A stretch of 64,000 nt of DNA from Pseudomonadota bacterium (GTDB lineage: Bacteria; Pseudomonadota; Alphaproteobacteria; Rhizobiales; JAKPQE01), in NCBI GenBank assembly GCA_029572955.1, contig JAKPQE010000034.1, positions 52,968 to 116,967 of the forward strand, in the 5' to 3' direction. The notes under the pieces are model-generated. The model was not told the origin of the DNA. It ran no database searches and saw only the letters and a program-made list of their open reading frames with translations. Made by a program: the position numbers and the translations under genes. Positions 56,511-64,000 of the stretch are shown here, one piece after another; positions within the stretch are counted from its first letter, which is position 1; each line of letters starts with the position of its first letter.

Positions 56511-57689
56511 ATGAGCAAGGACATCGTCATCGTCGGCGCGGCGCGCACGCCCGTCGGCTCGTTCAACGGCTCGCTGTCCAGCGTGCCGGCCCACGACCTC
56601 GGCAAGGTCGCCATCAACGCCGCGCTCGACCGCGCCGGCGTCGCGCCGGCCGATGTCGACGAAGTCATCATGGGCCAGATCCTGTCCGCCGGTCAGGGCC
56701 AGAACCCGGCTCGCCAGGCCTCGGTCAATGCCGGCATTCCGGTCGAGAGCCCGGCCTGGGGCGTCAACCAGCTGTGCGGCTCGGGCCTGCGCGCCGTCGC
56801 TCTCGGCCTGCAGCAGATCGCCAATGGCGATGCCGACATCATCGTCGCCGGCGGCCAGGAATCGATGAGCATGGCGCCGCACTGCGCCCACCTGCGCAAC
56901 GGCCAGAAGATGGGCGGCCTCGAGTTCATCGACACGATGATCAAGGACGGCCTGTGGGATGCCTTCAACGGCTACCACATGGGCAACACCGCCGAGAACG
57001 TCGCCAACCAGTGGCAGATCACCCGCGAGGAGCAGGACAACTTCGCCGTCGCCTCGCAGAACAAGGCCGAGGCCGCCCAGAAGGCCGGCAGGTTCAAGGA
57101 CGAGATCGTTCCGGTGACGATCAAGACCCGCAAGGGCGACGTGGTGGTCGACGCCGACGAGTACATCCGTCACGGCGCCACCCTCGATTCCGTCGCCAAG
57201 CTGCGCCCGGCCTTCGCCAAGGACGGTTCGGTCACCGCCGGCAACGCCTCGGGCATCAACGACGGCGCCGCCGCCGTCGTCCTGATGACCGCCGACGAAG
57301 CCAGCAAGCGCGGCCTCAAGCCGCTCGCCCGCATCGTCTCCTGGGCCAATGCCGGCGTCGATCCCGCGATCATGGGCACCGGCCCGATCCCGGCCTCGCG
57401 CAAGGCCCTGGAAAAGGCCGGCTGGACCGTCGCCGACCTCGACCTCGTCGAGGCCAACGAGGCCTTCGCCGCCCAGGCCTGCGCCGTCAACAAGGACATG
57501 GGCTGGAACACCGACATCGTGAACGTCAATGGCGGCGCCATCGCCATCGGCCATCCGGTCGGCGCCTCCGGTGCCCGCGTCCTCGTCACCCTGCTCTTCG
57601 AGATGCAGAAGCGCGACGCCAAGAAGGGCCTCGCCACCCTGTGCATCGGCGGCGGCATGGGCATCGCCATGTGCGTCGAGCGCGACTGA
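56511..57689 (+). CDS. phaA: Acetyl-CoA C-acetyltransferase (PHB beta-ketothiolase)
   Basis: The 392-aa thiolase condenses two acetyl-CoA to acetoacetyl-CoA. C89 in [12 protein letters not shown] is the acyl-carrying nucleophile. [28 protein letters not shown] with the catalytic histidine, and the second cysteine in [13 protein letters not shown] are all present. GGAGG lies 8-10 bp before the ATG. phaB follows after 94 bp. Confidence 0.95.
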   Translation: MSKDIVIVGAARTPVGSFNGSLSSVPAHDLGKVAINAALDRAGVAPADVDEVIMGQILSAGQGQNPARQASVNAGIPVESPAWGVNQLCGSGLRAVALGLQQIANGDADIIVAGGQESMSMAPHCAHLRNGQKMGGLEFIDTMIKDGLWDAFNGYHMGNTAENVANQWQITREEQDNFAVASQNKAEAAQKAGRFKDEIVPVTIKTRKGDVVVDADEYIRHGATLDSVAKLRPAFAKDGSVTAGNASGINDGAAAVVLMTADEASKRGLKPLARIVSWANAGVDPAIMGTGPIPASRKALEKAGWTVADLDLVEANEAFAAQACAVNKDMGWNTDIVNVNGGAIAIGHPVGASGARVLVTLLFEMQKRDAKKGLATLCIGGGMGIAMCVERD

Positions 57690-57783
57690 GCATTTGCGGG
57701 CGAATTCGGCACGGGCGGAGCGATCCGCCCGTTTGCCTTCTCAACGACAAGACATATCGAACACCAGTGAGGGGGAATAACCC

Positions 57784-58509
57784 ATGGCAAGAGTTGCGAT
57801 CGTCACCGGTGGCACGCGCGGTATCGGCGCGGCCATCTCCAAGGCCCTGAAGGACGCCGGCTACAGCGTTGCCGCCAACTATGCCGGCAACGACGAGGCC
57901 GCCAACGCGTTCAAGGAAGAGACCGGCATTCCCGTTTACAAGTGGTCGGTCGCCGACTACGACGCCTGCGTCGCCGGCATCGCCAAGGTCGAGGCCGATC
58001 TCGGCCCGGTCGCCGTGCTGGTCAACAATGCCGGCATCACCCGGGACACCATGTTCCACAAGATGACGCTCGACCAGTGGAAGGCCGTCATCGACACCAA
58101 CCTCAACGGCCTGTTCAACATGACCCGTCCGGTCTGGGACGGCATGCGCGACCGCGCCTTCGGCCGCATCATCAACATCTCCTCGATCAACGGCCAGAAG
58201 GGCCAGATGGGTCAGGCCAACTATTCGGCGGCCAAGGCCGGCGATCTCGGCTTCACCAAGGCCCTCGCCCAGGAAGGCGCCAAGAAGAACATCACCGTCA
58301 ACGCCATCTGCCCGGGCTATATCGGCACCGAGATGGTCCGCGCCGTGCCGCAGGAAGTCCTCGACAAGGCGATCCTGCCGCACATCCCCGTCGGCCGTCT
58401 CGGCGAGCCGGAGGAGATCGCCCGCGCCGTGGTGTTCCTTGCTTCCGACGACGCCGGCTTCGTCACCGGCTCGACGATGACCGTCAACGGCGGCCAGTAC
58501 ATGGTCTGA
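57784..58509 (+). CDS. phaB: Acetoacetyl-CoA reductase
   Basis: The 241-aa NADPH-dependent SDR has the cofactor loop TGGTRGIG (near residue 9-16), NNAG, catalytic ISSINGQKGQMGQANYSAAK (Ser, Tyr, Lys), and PGYIGTEMV. It makes (R)-3-hydroxybutyryl-CoA for PHB. A terminator follows. Confidence 0.95.
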   Translation: MARVAIVTGGTRGIGAAISKALKDAGYSVAANYAGNDEAANAFKEETGIPVYKWSVADYDACVAGIAKVEADLGPVAVLVNNAGITRDTMFHKMTLDQWKAVIDTNLNGLFNMTRPVWDGMRDRAFGRIINISSINGQKGQMGQANYSAAKAGDLGFTKALAQEGAKKNITVNAICPGYIGTEMVRAVPQEVLDKAILPHIPVGRLGEPEEIARAVVFLASDDAGFVTGSTMTVNGGQYMV

Positions 58510-58556
58510 CGCGCGACGGCCGGTTCGCCGGCCGGCGCCGGGTCGACACTCGACAG

Positions 58557-58591
58557 CGGGACGCGTCATCGGCGCGTCCCGTTTTCGTTTT
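58557..58591 (+). terminator. Rho-independent terminator after phaB
   Basis: CGGGACGCG and CGCGTCCCG form a 9-bp perfect stem around a 7-nt loop, followed by TTTTCGTTTTCG. It ends the phaA-phaB transcript. Confidence 0.85.
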
Positions 58592-58609
58592 CGGGAAACC
58601 GGGTATCGT

Positions 58610-59104
58610 TCAGGCGAGAACGTCGACGAGCTGGCCGAGAAGGCCCGACCGCCAGGCGGCGCTCTCGTCGCCGCGCTCGGCCATGCGCCCGAGCGCCGTA
58701 TAGCCGAGGGGCGTCTCGGCGCTCGCCGAACCGGCTGCCGAGCTGGCGCGCGTCCGCTCCGACCCGGTCACCGCCGTCGCCGAATTCGCGGCGCTGCCCG
58801 TCTCGCCCGGCCGGCCGGCGGCTTCGCCGGCGCCCGCCTCGCCGGCCTGCGGCTTGTCTTCCGACTTGGAAGCGGCCTTGTTGCCCCGGCTCTGGAGCTG
58901 GCGCAGCTGCGATTCCAGCTCCTTGACCTTCTGGTCGGCCTCGTCCTTGTCGTCGTCGCAGGTCGCGCACTGCTTCTCGATCTTGGCCGACTGGATCTCG
59001 GCCCGGAGACGCTGGATCTCGGCGGCCGCATCCGACGACTGCCCGCTCCCCGAGGTCGAGGAGAAGGTGCTGGCAAGGCTCGTCGTCGATGAGATGGCAA
59101 CCAT
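58610..59104 (-). CDS. Coiled-coil protein, function unknown
   Basis: The 164-aa (or 174-aa with a GTG start at 59134) protein has an N-terminal Ser/Thr-rich, possibly exported segment. A coiled coil from about 27 to 75 includes CATC (a CxxC pair) next to a DDDKDEAD acidic patch. A Gly/Ala/Ser-rich region follows, then a short conserved-looking end GYTALGRMAERGDESAAW. I do not recognise a family. Coding character is good, but no function can be given. Confidence 0.6.
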   Translation of the reverse strand: MVAISSTTSLASTFSSTSGSGQSSDAAAEIQRLRAEIQSAKIEKQCATCDDDKDEADQKVKELESQLRQLQSRGNKAASKSEDKPQAGEAGAGEAAGRPGETGSAANSATAVTGSERTRASSAAGSASAETPLGYTALGRMAERGDESAAWRSGLLGQLVDVLA

Positions 59105-59230
59105 GGCCGTGACTCGCAGGGCTGGTCGTAGCACTGCCGAGTCTGGACCTGCATGCTTAACGAATGATGAGCAAGGCGCGAAAACCCTGCCGGCTCACCG
59201 ACTTGTGATCGCAGCAGAGGGCTTCGCCGG

Positions 59231-59521
59231 TCAGCCCGTCGGCCCGCCGACCACCCATTTCCACGGCCGGATCTCGACCGAGGCGAAGAGCCCCGCCTTG
59301 CGGTAGGGGTCGTGCTCGAGCAGCGCGTCGATCGCCGCCCGGTCCGGTGCCTCGAGCAGGAACAGCGAGCCGATCATCGTCGCCCCGTCGTCGCTGAGGA
59401 ACGGTCCGCCGCCGAGGATGATGTCGCGGTTGGCGCCGACCCATTCGAGATGCGCCGACCGGTTGGCGAGCCGCGTCTCGATGGCACCGTCCTTGTCCCG
59501 GCAGATGGCGATGAACTGCAT
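59231..59521 (-). CDS. YciI-family protein
   Basis: The 96-aa protein is of the YCII/DGPF superfamily: FIAICRDK near the start, HLEWVGANRDIILGGGPFL and HDPYRKAGLFASVEIRPW near the end. These small ferredoxin-like proteins contain a conserved His/Asp pair and have uncertain function. GGGAGG lies 6 bp before ATG 59521. It follows gpsA on the same strand after 37 bp, a common alphaproteobacterial pairing. Confidence 0.88.
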   Translation of the reverse strand: MQFIAICRDKDGAIETRLANRSAHLEWVGANRDIILGGGPFLSDDGATMIGSLFLLEAPDRAAIDALLEHDPYRKAGLFASVEIRPWKWVVGGPTG

Positions 59522-59558
59522 GCGCTTCCTCCCTCGTTCTCGTCTCCGGCGGCGGTGC

Positions 59559-60566
59559 TCAGACCGCCTCTTCCTCACTCTTCAGCGGCCGGCTCATCAG
59601 GCTGGCGACGATGTCGGCGACCGTGCCGCGTCCCTCGATGATGGCTTCCACCGCCGCGGAAATCGGAATGTCGATGCCGCGCTCGGCGGCGATCCTGACG
59701 GCGACCGCGGCAGTCTTCGCACCTTCGGCGAGCGAGCGCCCCTCGGCGAGGAGATCGGCGACCGACGCACCGCGTCCGAGCGCGATGCCGAAGGAGAAGT
59801 TGCGCGACTGCGGCGTCGAGCAGGTGAGCACGAGATCGCCGAGGCAGGAGAGCCCGGTCAGCGTCTCGGCATGGGCGCCATAGGTGCCGGCGAGCCGCGC
59901 GAGCTCGGCAAAGCCGCGCGCCGTCAGCGCCGCCTGGGCGCTCGCCCCGAGCCCCTTGCCGGCGACGATGCCGCAGCCGATGGCGAGCACATTCTTCAGC
60001 GCCCCGCCGACCTGCACGCCGACGAGGTCGGACGAGGCATAGGGGCGGAACATCGGGTGGCTGAGCGCCCGCGACAGCGCCTTGGCAAGCTCGATATCCT
60101 CGGCCGCGACCGTCACCGCCGTCGGCAGGTTGCGCGCCACGTCGGTCGCAAAGGACGGTCCGGAGAGCACCGCCGGCACCGCCTGCGGCAGCGTCTCGGC
60201 AATGACCTCGGAGAGCAGCCGGCCGCTGTCGCGCTCGATGCCCTTGGCGCAGAGCACCGCCGGCGTGCCCGGCCGGACGAGGCGGGCAAGCCCTTTCGTC
60301 ACCTCGCGCGTCGTCTGCGCCGGCGTGACGAGCAGGATGGCGTCCGCCTCGGCGACGACGGCAAGATCGGTCGTCGCCCGGATGCCCTGGTCGAGCGGAA
60401 TGCCCGGCAGCGCCCCGGGGTTCTCGTGGCGCTCGTTGATCGCGCGCACCACGTCCTCGCGCCGCGCCCACAGATGCGTCTCGCGCCCGGCGCGCACCGC
60501 CACGGTTGCCAGCGCCGTGCCCCACGAGCCGGCACCGACGACGACGATTTTCTGGAATTCGCCCAT
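59559..60566 (-). CDS. gpsA: NAD(P)-dependent glycerol-3-phosphate dehydrogenase
   Basis: The 335-aa enzyme reduces dihydroxyacetone phosphate to glycerol-3-phosphate for phospholipid synthesis. It has the Rossmann loop VVVGAGSWGTALA, a CAKGIE segment, SGPSFATDVA, the catalytic-lysine region GGALKNVLAIG and LSCLGDLVLTC. It forms a small unit with the YciI gene. Confidence 0.95.
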   Translation of the reverse strand: MGEFQKIVVVGAGSWGTALATVAVRAGRETHLWARREDVVRAINERHENPGALPGIPLDQGIRATTDLAVVAEADAILLVTPAQTTREVTKGLARLVRPGTPAVLCAKGIERDSGRLLSEVIAETLPQAVPAVLSGPSFATDVARNLPTAVTVAAEDIELAKALSRALSHPMFRPYASSDLVGVQVGGALKNVLAIGCGIVAGKGLGASAQAALTARGFAELARLAGTYGAHAETLTGLSCLGDLVLTCSTPQSRNFSFGIALGRGASVADLLAEGRSLAEGAKTAAVAVRIAAERGIDIPISAAVEAIIEGRGTVADIVASLMSRPLKSEEEAV

Positions 60567-60658
60567 CCCCGTTCCCCCGGAACCTGTCTCCGATCGAGGC
60601 TAGTCCATCGGCGGGCCGGGTGGAACTCTCCCGAGCGACAAATCGGGCTCGGCAGCGA

Positions 60659-61270
60659 TCACGCCTCGCCGCTCTCCCCGCCCGCCGTCTTGTCCTCGTA
60701 GCGCTGGATCAGCCGCGTCTGCGCCACCGCGAAGACGAAGGTCAGCGGCAGGAAGCCGAACACCTTGAAGTCGACCCAGACGTCGGTCGAGAACGAGCGC
60801 CAGACGAACTCGTTGACGAGCGCCATGACGATGAAGAAGAGGCCCCAGCGCAGGGTCAGCTTGCGCCAGCCCTCGGCCGTCAGGCGGAAAACGGAATCGA
60901 ACACGTAGCCGAGCAGCGAGCGGCCGAAGAACAGGCCGCCGATGAGCGTGCCGCCGAACAGCGTGTAGATGATCGTCGGCTTGACCTTGATGAAGGTCTC
61001 GTCCTGCAGCCAGAGCGTCAGCCCGCCGAAGATCAGGACGACGATCGCCGAGACGACCGGCATCAGCGGCAGGTGGCGGGTGAGCACCCAGGAGACGACG
61101 AGCGCGACGATCGTCGCGGCCATGAAGGCCCCCGTCGCCCAGAAGATGCCGGCCTTGGCGTTGGCGACGAAGAAGAGGATCAGCGGCCCGATCTCGAGGG
61201 CGAACTTCAGCCCCGGATGCATCGCCGGACGGCCGGCCTCGCCGCCTTCCTTCTCGAAAATCTCGTTCAT
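60659..61270 (-). CDS. yciB: Intracellular septation protein A (YciB/IspZ)
   Basis: The 203-aa inner-membrane protein has five or six helices and YciB blocks [40 protein letters not shown] and [24 protein letters not shown] (in pieces). It is associated with cell-envelope synthesis and division. ATGA overlap with ftsY. Confidence 0.92.
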   Translation of the reverse strand: MNEIFEKEGGEAGRPAMHPGLKFALEIGPLILFFVANAKAGIFWATGAFMAATIVALVVSWVLTRHLPLMPVVSAIVVLIFGGLTLWLQDETFIKVKPTIIYTLFGGTLIGGLFFGRSLLGYVFDSVFRLTAEGWRKLTLRWGLFFIVMALVNEFVWRSFSTDVWVDFKVFGFLPLTFVFAVAQTRLIQRYEDKTAGGESGEA

Positions 61271-62361
61271 TCCGCAAGTCCTGCAATCGCTTCGGCAAAC
61301 TCGCCGGCATCGAACGGCTCGAGATCGTCGATGCCTTCGCCGACACCGATGAAATGCACCGGCAGGCCGAACTTCTTCGAGATCGCGACGAGGATGCCGC
61401 CGCGCGCCGTGCCGTCGAGCTTGGTCATGACGAGGCCGGTGACGCCGGCCGTCTTGCCGAACACCTCGACCTGGTTGAGGGCGTTCTGGCCGGTCGTCGC
61501 ATCGAGCACGAGCAGCACCGAATGGGGCGCGCTGTCGTCGTGCTTGCGGATGACGCGCACGACCTTCTCGAGCTCGGCCATCAGCTCGGCCTTGTTCTGC
61601 AAGCGGCCGGCGGTGTCGATCATCAGCACGTCGACGCCGGCCGCGGCCGCCTCTTCCATCGCGTCGTAGACGAGGCCGGCGGCGTCCGCCCCGGTCTCGC
61701 GGGCGACAATCGGCGCGCCGACGCGGCCCGCCCAGATCTTCAGCTGCTCGATCGCGGCGGCGCGGAAGGTATCGCCGGCGGCGAGCATGACGCTCCGCCC
61801 CTCGGCGCGGAACTTCGAGGCGAGCTTGCCGATGGTCGTCGTCTTGCCCGAACCGTTGACGCCGACGACGAGGACGACATGCGGCCTCTTCGTCGCATCG
61901 AGAACGAGCGGCGCGGCGACCGGCTTCAGCACCTTCTCGACCTCGCGGGCGAGGATGGCGCGCACGTCCTCGGCGCTCACTTCCTTGTCGTAGCGGCCGG
62001 CAGCGACCGCTTCGGTCACCGTCATCGCCGTCTCGACGCCGAGGTCGGCGCGGATCAGCACGTCTTCGAGATCCTGCAGCGTGTCGTCGTCGAGCTTGCG
62101 CTTCGTCACGATGTCGCTGATCGAGCGGCCGAGCGCCGAGGACGAGCGCGACAGGCCGGACCTCAGCCGCTCGAACCACGACTTTTTCGGCTCGGCGGCT
62201 TCGGCGTGCGGCACGGCCGCCGCCGTCGGCATCGGCGCTTCGGCAGGAACCGCTGCCTCCTCGGTCACCTCGGCCGCGACCTCGGCGACCGGCACCGGCT
62301 TTTCGGCTTTGCCGCCGAACAGTCGGCCGAACATGCCGCGCTTTTCTTCCCTGTCGGACAT
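61267..62361 (-). CDS. ftsY: Signal recognition particle receptor FtsY
   Basis: The 364-aa SRP GTPase has an acidic/Ala-rich N-terminal A region (1-60), an N domain with [15 protein letters not shown], and a G domain with [15 protein letters not shown], the [10 protein letters not shown] loop, [26 protein letters not shown] and [12 protein letters not shown]. It receives ribosome-nascent-chain complexes at the membrane. It starts 3 bp after mtaB and overlaps yciB. Confidence 0.97.
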   Translation of the reverse strand: MSDREEKRGMFGRLFGGKAEKPVPVAEVAAEVTEEAAVPAEAPMPTAAAVPHAEAAEPKKSWFERLRSGLSRSSSALGRSISDIVTKRKLDDDTLQDLEDVLIRADLGVETAMTVTEAVAAGRYDKEVSAEDVRAILAREVEKVLKPVAAPLVLDATKRPHVVLVVGVNGSGKTTTIGKLASKFRAEGRSVMLAAGDTFRAAAIEQLKIWAGRVGAPIVARETGADAAGLVYDAMEEAAAAGVDVLMIDTAGRLQNKAELMAELEKVVRVIRKHDDSAPHSVLLVLDATTGQNALNQVEVFGKTAGVTGLVMTKLDGTARGGILVAISKKFGLPVHFIGVGEGIDDLEPFDAGEFAEAIAGLAE

Positions 62362-62364
62362 CGG

Positions 62365-63609
62365 TCAGGCTGCCTCGGCGATCAGCGAGCTTTGCGTGCG
62401 CCCGACGATGCGGGCGGCGATGATTTCCCCGGGCTGTCCGCCGACGATCTCGGAGGGCGTGAACCGCTCGGTGCGCCCGATCCCCTCCCGTTCGACGAGG
62501 ATGAGGCGCCGCGCACCGATCTCGCCGTCGAGATGGCGGATGAACGCCGCCCCGCCCGCCTCGCGCAGCCGCGCCGCGCGCGCCTTGACGAGGCCGCGAT
62601 CGAGCTGCGGCATCTTCGCGGCCGGCGTGCCGGGGCGCGGGGAAAACGGGAAGACGTGCAGGAAGGTGAGGCCGCAATCCTCGACGAGCCGCAGCGAGTT
62701 CTCGAACATCGCGTCGGTCTCGGTCGGAAAGCCGGCGATGAGGTCGGCGCCGAACACCATGTCGGGGCGCAGCCGGCGCACCTCCTCGCAGAAGTGTACC
62801 GCGTCGGCGCGGCCATGGCGCCGCTTCATCCGCTTCAGGATCATGTCGTCGCCGGCCTGCAGTGACAGATGCAGGTGCGGCAGCAACCGCTCTTCCTCGG
62901 CGATGAGGCGCATCAGACGCGGATCGACCTCGACCGCGTCGATCGAGGAAAGCCGCAGGCGGGCAAGCTCGGGCACCTGCGACAGGAGCGCGGCGACGAG
63001 ATCGCCGAGCACCGGGTGCCCGGCAAGGTCGGCGCCCCACGAGGTGAGGTCGACGCCGGTCAGCACCAGTTCGCGATAGCCGTTGCCGACGAGCCGGCGC
63101 GCCTGGGCGACGACCTCGGCGACCGGCACCGAGCGCGACGGGCCGCGGCCCTGCGGGATGACGCAGAAGGTGCAGGCATGGTCGCAGCCGTTCTGGACCT
63201 GCACGAAGGCCCGCGCGCGGCCCTCGATGCCCTCGATCGGCAGGAGCGTGCGGTGGCCGAGGAGTTCGGCATCGGCGACGCGCACCGCGCTCGCGGCGTC
63301 GGCGGCCGGCGCATAGCTCGACGCCTCGAGCTTCTCGGCATTGCCGAGAACGAGGTCGACTTCGGCCATGTCGGCAAAGAGCTTCGGATCGGTCTGCGCG
63401 GCGCAGCCGGTGACCACGATACGGGCGTTCGGGTTCTCGCGCCGCGCCTTGCGGATCGCCTGGCGCGCCTGGCGCACGGCCTCGCCGGTCACCGCGCAGG
63501 TGTTGACGAGGACGGCGTCCTCGAGGCCGGCAGCGGCCGCCTCGCGGCGCATCACCTCGCTCTCGAAGCTGTTGAGGCGGCACCCGAAGGTGAGGATGTC
63601 GAGCGCCAT
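62365..63609 (-). CDS. mtaB: tRNA (t6A37) methylthiotransferase
   Basis: The 414-aa radical-SAM enzyme adds a methylthio group to t6A37 of tRNA. The N-terminal UPF0004 domain has the cysteines of FGCRLN, VNTCAV and VVTGCAAQ. The SAM cluster CDHACTFC lies near the middle, and a C-terminal TRAM-like region follows. ATG at 63609 shares a base with the dapF stop (TGATG). It continues the modification started by tsaD elsewhere in the window. Confidence 0.94.
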   Translation of the reverse strand: MALDILTFGCRLNSFESEVMRREAAAAGLEDAVLVNTCAVTGEAVRQARQAIRKARRENPNARIVVTGCAAQTDPKLFADMAEVDLVLGNAEKLEASSYAPAADAASAVRVADAELLGHRTLLPIEGIEGRARAFVQVQNGCDHACTFCVIPQGRGPSRSVPVAEVVAQARRLVGNGYRELVLTGVDLTSWGADLAGHPVLGDLVAALLSQVPELARLRLSSIDAVEVDPRLMRLIAEEERLLPHLHLSLQAGDDMILKRMKRRHGRADAVHFCEEVRRLRPDMVFGADLIAGFPTETDAMFENSLRLVEDCGLTFLHVFPFSPRPGTPAAKMPQLDRGLVKARAARLREAGGAAFIRHLDGEIGARRLILVEREGIGRTERFTPSEIVGGQPGEIIAARIVGRTQSSLIAEAA

Positions 63610-64000
63610 CAGGCCGCGTCCCCGGCGAGGCGCTCGGCCGCGATCTCGCCCCGGTATTCGAGCTCGTAGGGCCCGGTCATCAGGATGTGGTTGTCGTCGC
63701 GCCACTCGATGACGAGGTCGCCGCCGGGCAACGCCACCCGCACGCGGCGGTCGGTGAGGCGCTTGCGCGCGGCCGAGACGGCGGCGGCGCAGGCGGCCGA
63801 GCCGCAGGCGCGTGTCAGGCCCGCCCCGCGCTCCCAGACCTTCAGCACGATGTGGCCGCGATCCATCACCCGGGCGAGCGAGATGTTGGCGCGCTCCGGG
63901 AACATCGGATGGTTCTCGAGCATCGGCCCGATGCGGGCGAGGTCGTAGTCCTCCGGATCGCGGTCGACGAAGAAGATCGCGTGCGGATTGCCGACATTGA
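63609..64000 (-). CDS. dapF: Diaminopimelate epimerase, C-terminal part (runs off window)
   Basis: The last 130 codons are present; the start is beyond the right edge. [11 protein letters not shown] is the conserved proline-containing substrate motif. [12 protein letters not shown] holds the second catalytic cysteine, and [21 protein letters not shown] is the family's closing block. It makes meso-DAP for lysine and peptidoglycan. The first catalytic cysteine would be off-window. Confidence 0.95.
   Translation of the reverse strand, partial: NVGNPHAIFFVDRDPEDYDLARIGPMLENHPMFPERANISLARVMDRGHIVLKVWERGAGLTRACGSAACAAAVSAARKRLTDRRVRVALPGGDLVIEWRDDNHILMTGPYELEYRGEIAAERLAGDAA

Overview
The window is high-GC DNA with dense, short-spaced genes. 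Gene content points to an alphaproteobacterium, most likely Hyphomicrobiales (Rhizobiales). The supporting signs are: divergent tsaD/hemC followed by hemD, a mitofilin (Mic60)-type gene and an alphaproteobacterial hemY; an L21 protein with a C-terminal helix-hairpin-helix domain; a small ORF inside the urease operon; ABC choline/betaine and urea transporters; phaR-phaA-phaB; and extragenic repeats resembling those of rhizobial genomes. The genus cannot be fixed from sequence alone. Nothing looks like a prophage, IS element, CRISPR array or large island, although the AT-rich left edge abuts the 3' end of a tRNA-Leu gene, a common integration site.

Layout. 1-2.2 kb: tRNA-Leu(CAA), an HNH nuclease, DsbB and a DedA/YqaA-like membrane protein. 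2.2-5.9 kb: a choline/glycine-betaine ABC transporter behind a candidate promoter with a palindromic operator. 6.0-10.7 kb: a large MscS channel coupled to a CAP-domain lipoprotein, then an acyl-CoA synthetase. 10.7-13.4 kb: a flippase and a GNAT/CelD-like protein of polysaccharide type. 13.6-21.7 kb: a chemoreceptor, a DUF924 protein, a FATP-type acyl-CoA synthetase, a His-rich CobW-family GTPase, a D-Ala-D-Ala carboxypeptidase and a nitrilase. 21.7-28.5 kb: tsaD, divergent from hemC-hemD-mic60-hemY. 28.7-34.4 kb: a methanethiol-methyltransferase-like membrane protein, a GGDEF/EAL protein with a degenerate cyclase motif, a small conserved protein, gamma-glutamyltransferase with a coupled 4-TM protein, and tRNA-Thr(CGT).

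34.7-45.6 kb is the clearest functional unit: an apparent 13-gene operon urtABCDE-ureDA-orf-ureBCEFG. It runs from urea import through nickel-dependent hydrolysis, behind a textbook sigma-54 (-24/-12) promoter, so nitrogen control is expected. The unrecognised 67-aa gene between ureA and ureB encodes an exported His-rich N-terminus and one membrane helix; it is the best candidate here for an undescribed urease accessory part.

45.5-49.7 kb: a DUF922 protein with an HExxH motif, and a TetR regulator divergent from a 698-aa fusion of a multi-TM domain to a CrtI/retinol-saturase-like FAD oxidoreductase. The intergenic region carries two copies of GGTACC-N4-GGTACC, so this is a compact self-regulated locus of unknown substrate. 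49.9-53.9 kb: a polyamine-type ABC transporter. 54.1-55.4 kb: rplU-rpmA-rpmF with a strong promoter, leader hairpin and terminator. 55.6-58.6 kb: PHB genes phaR / phaA-phaB with a terminator (phaC is not here). 58.6-64 kb: a coiled-coil orphan, a YciI-like protein and gpsA, then a minus-strand run dapF(partial)-mtaB-ftsY-yciB.

A recurring feature is a GC-rich stem-loop without a U-tract directly after each of the three ABC substrate-binding-protein genes (and also between hemC and hemD). This suggests 3'-end protection or partial termination that sets binding protein above transporter.
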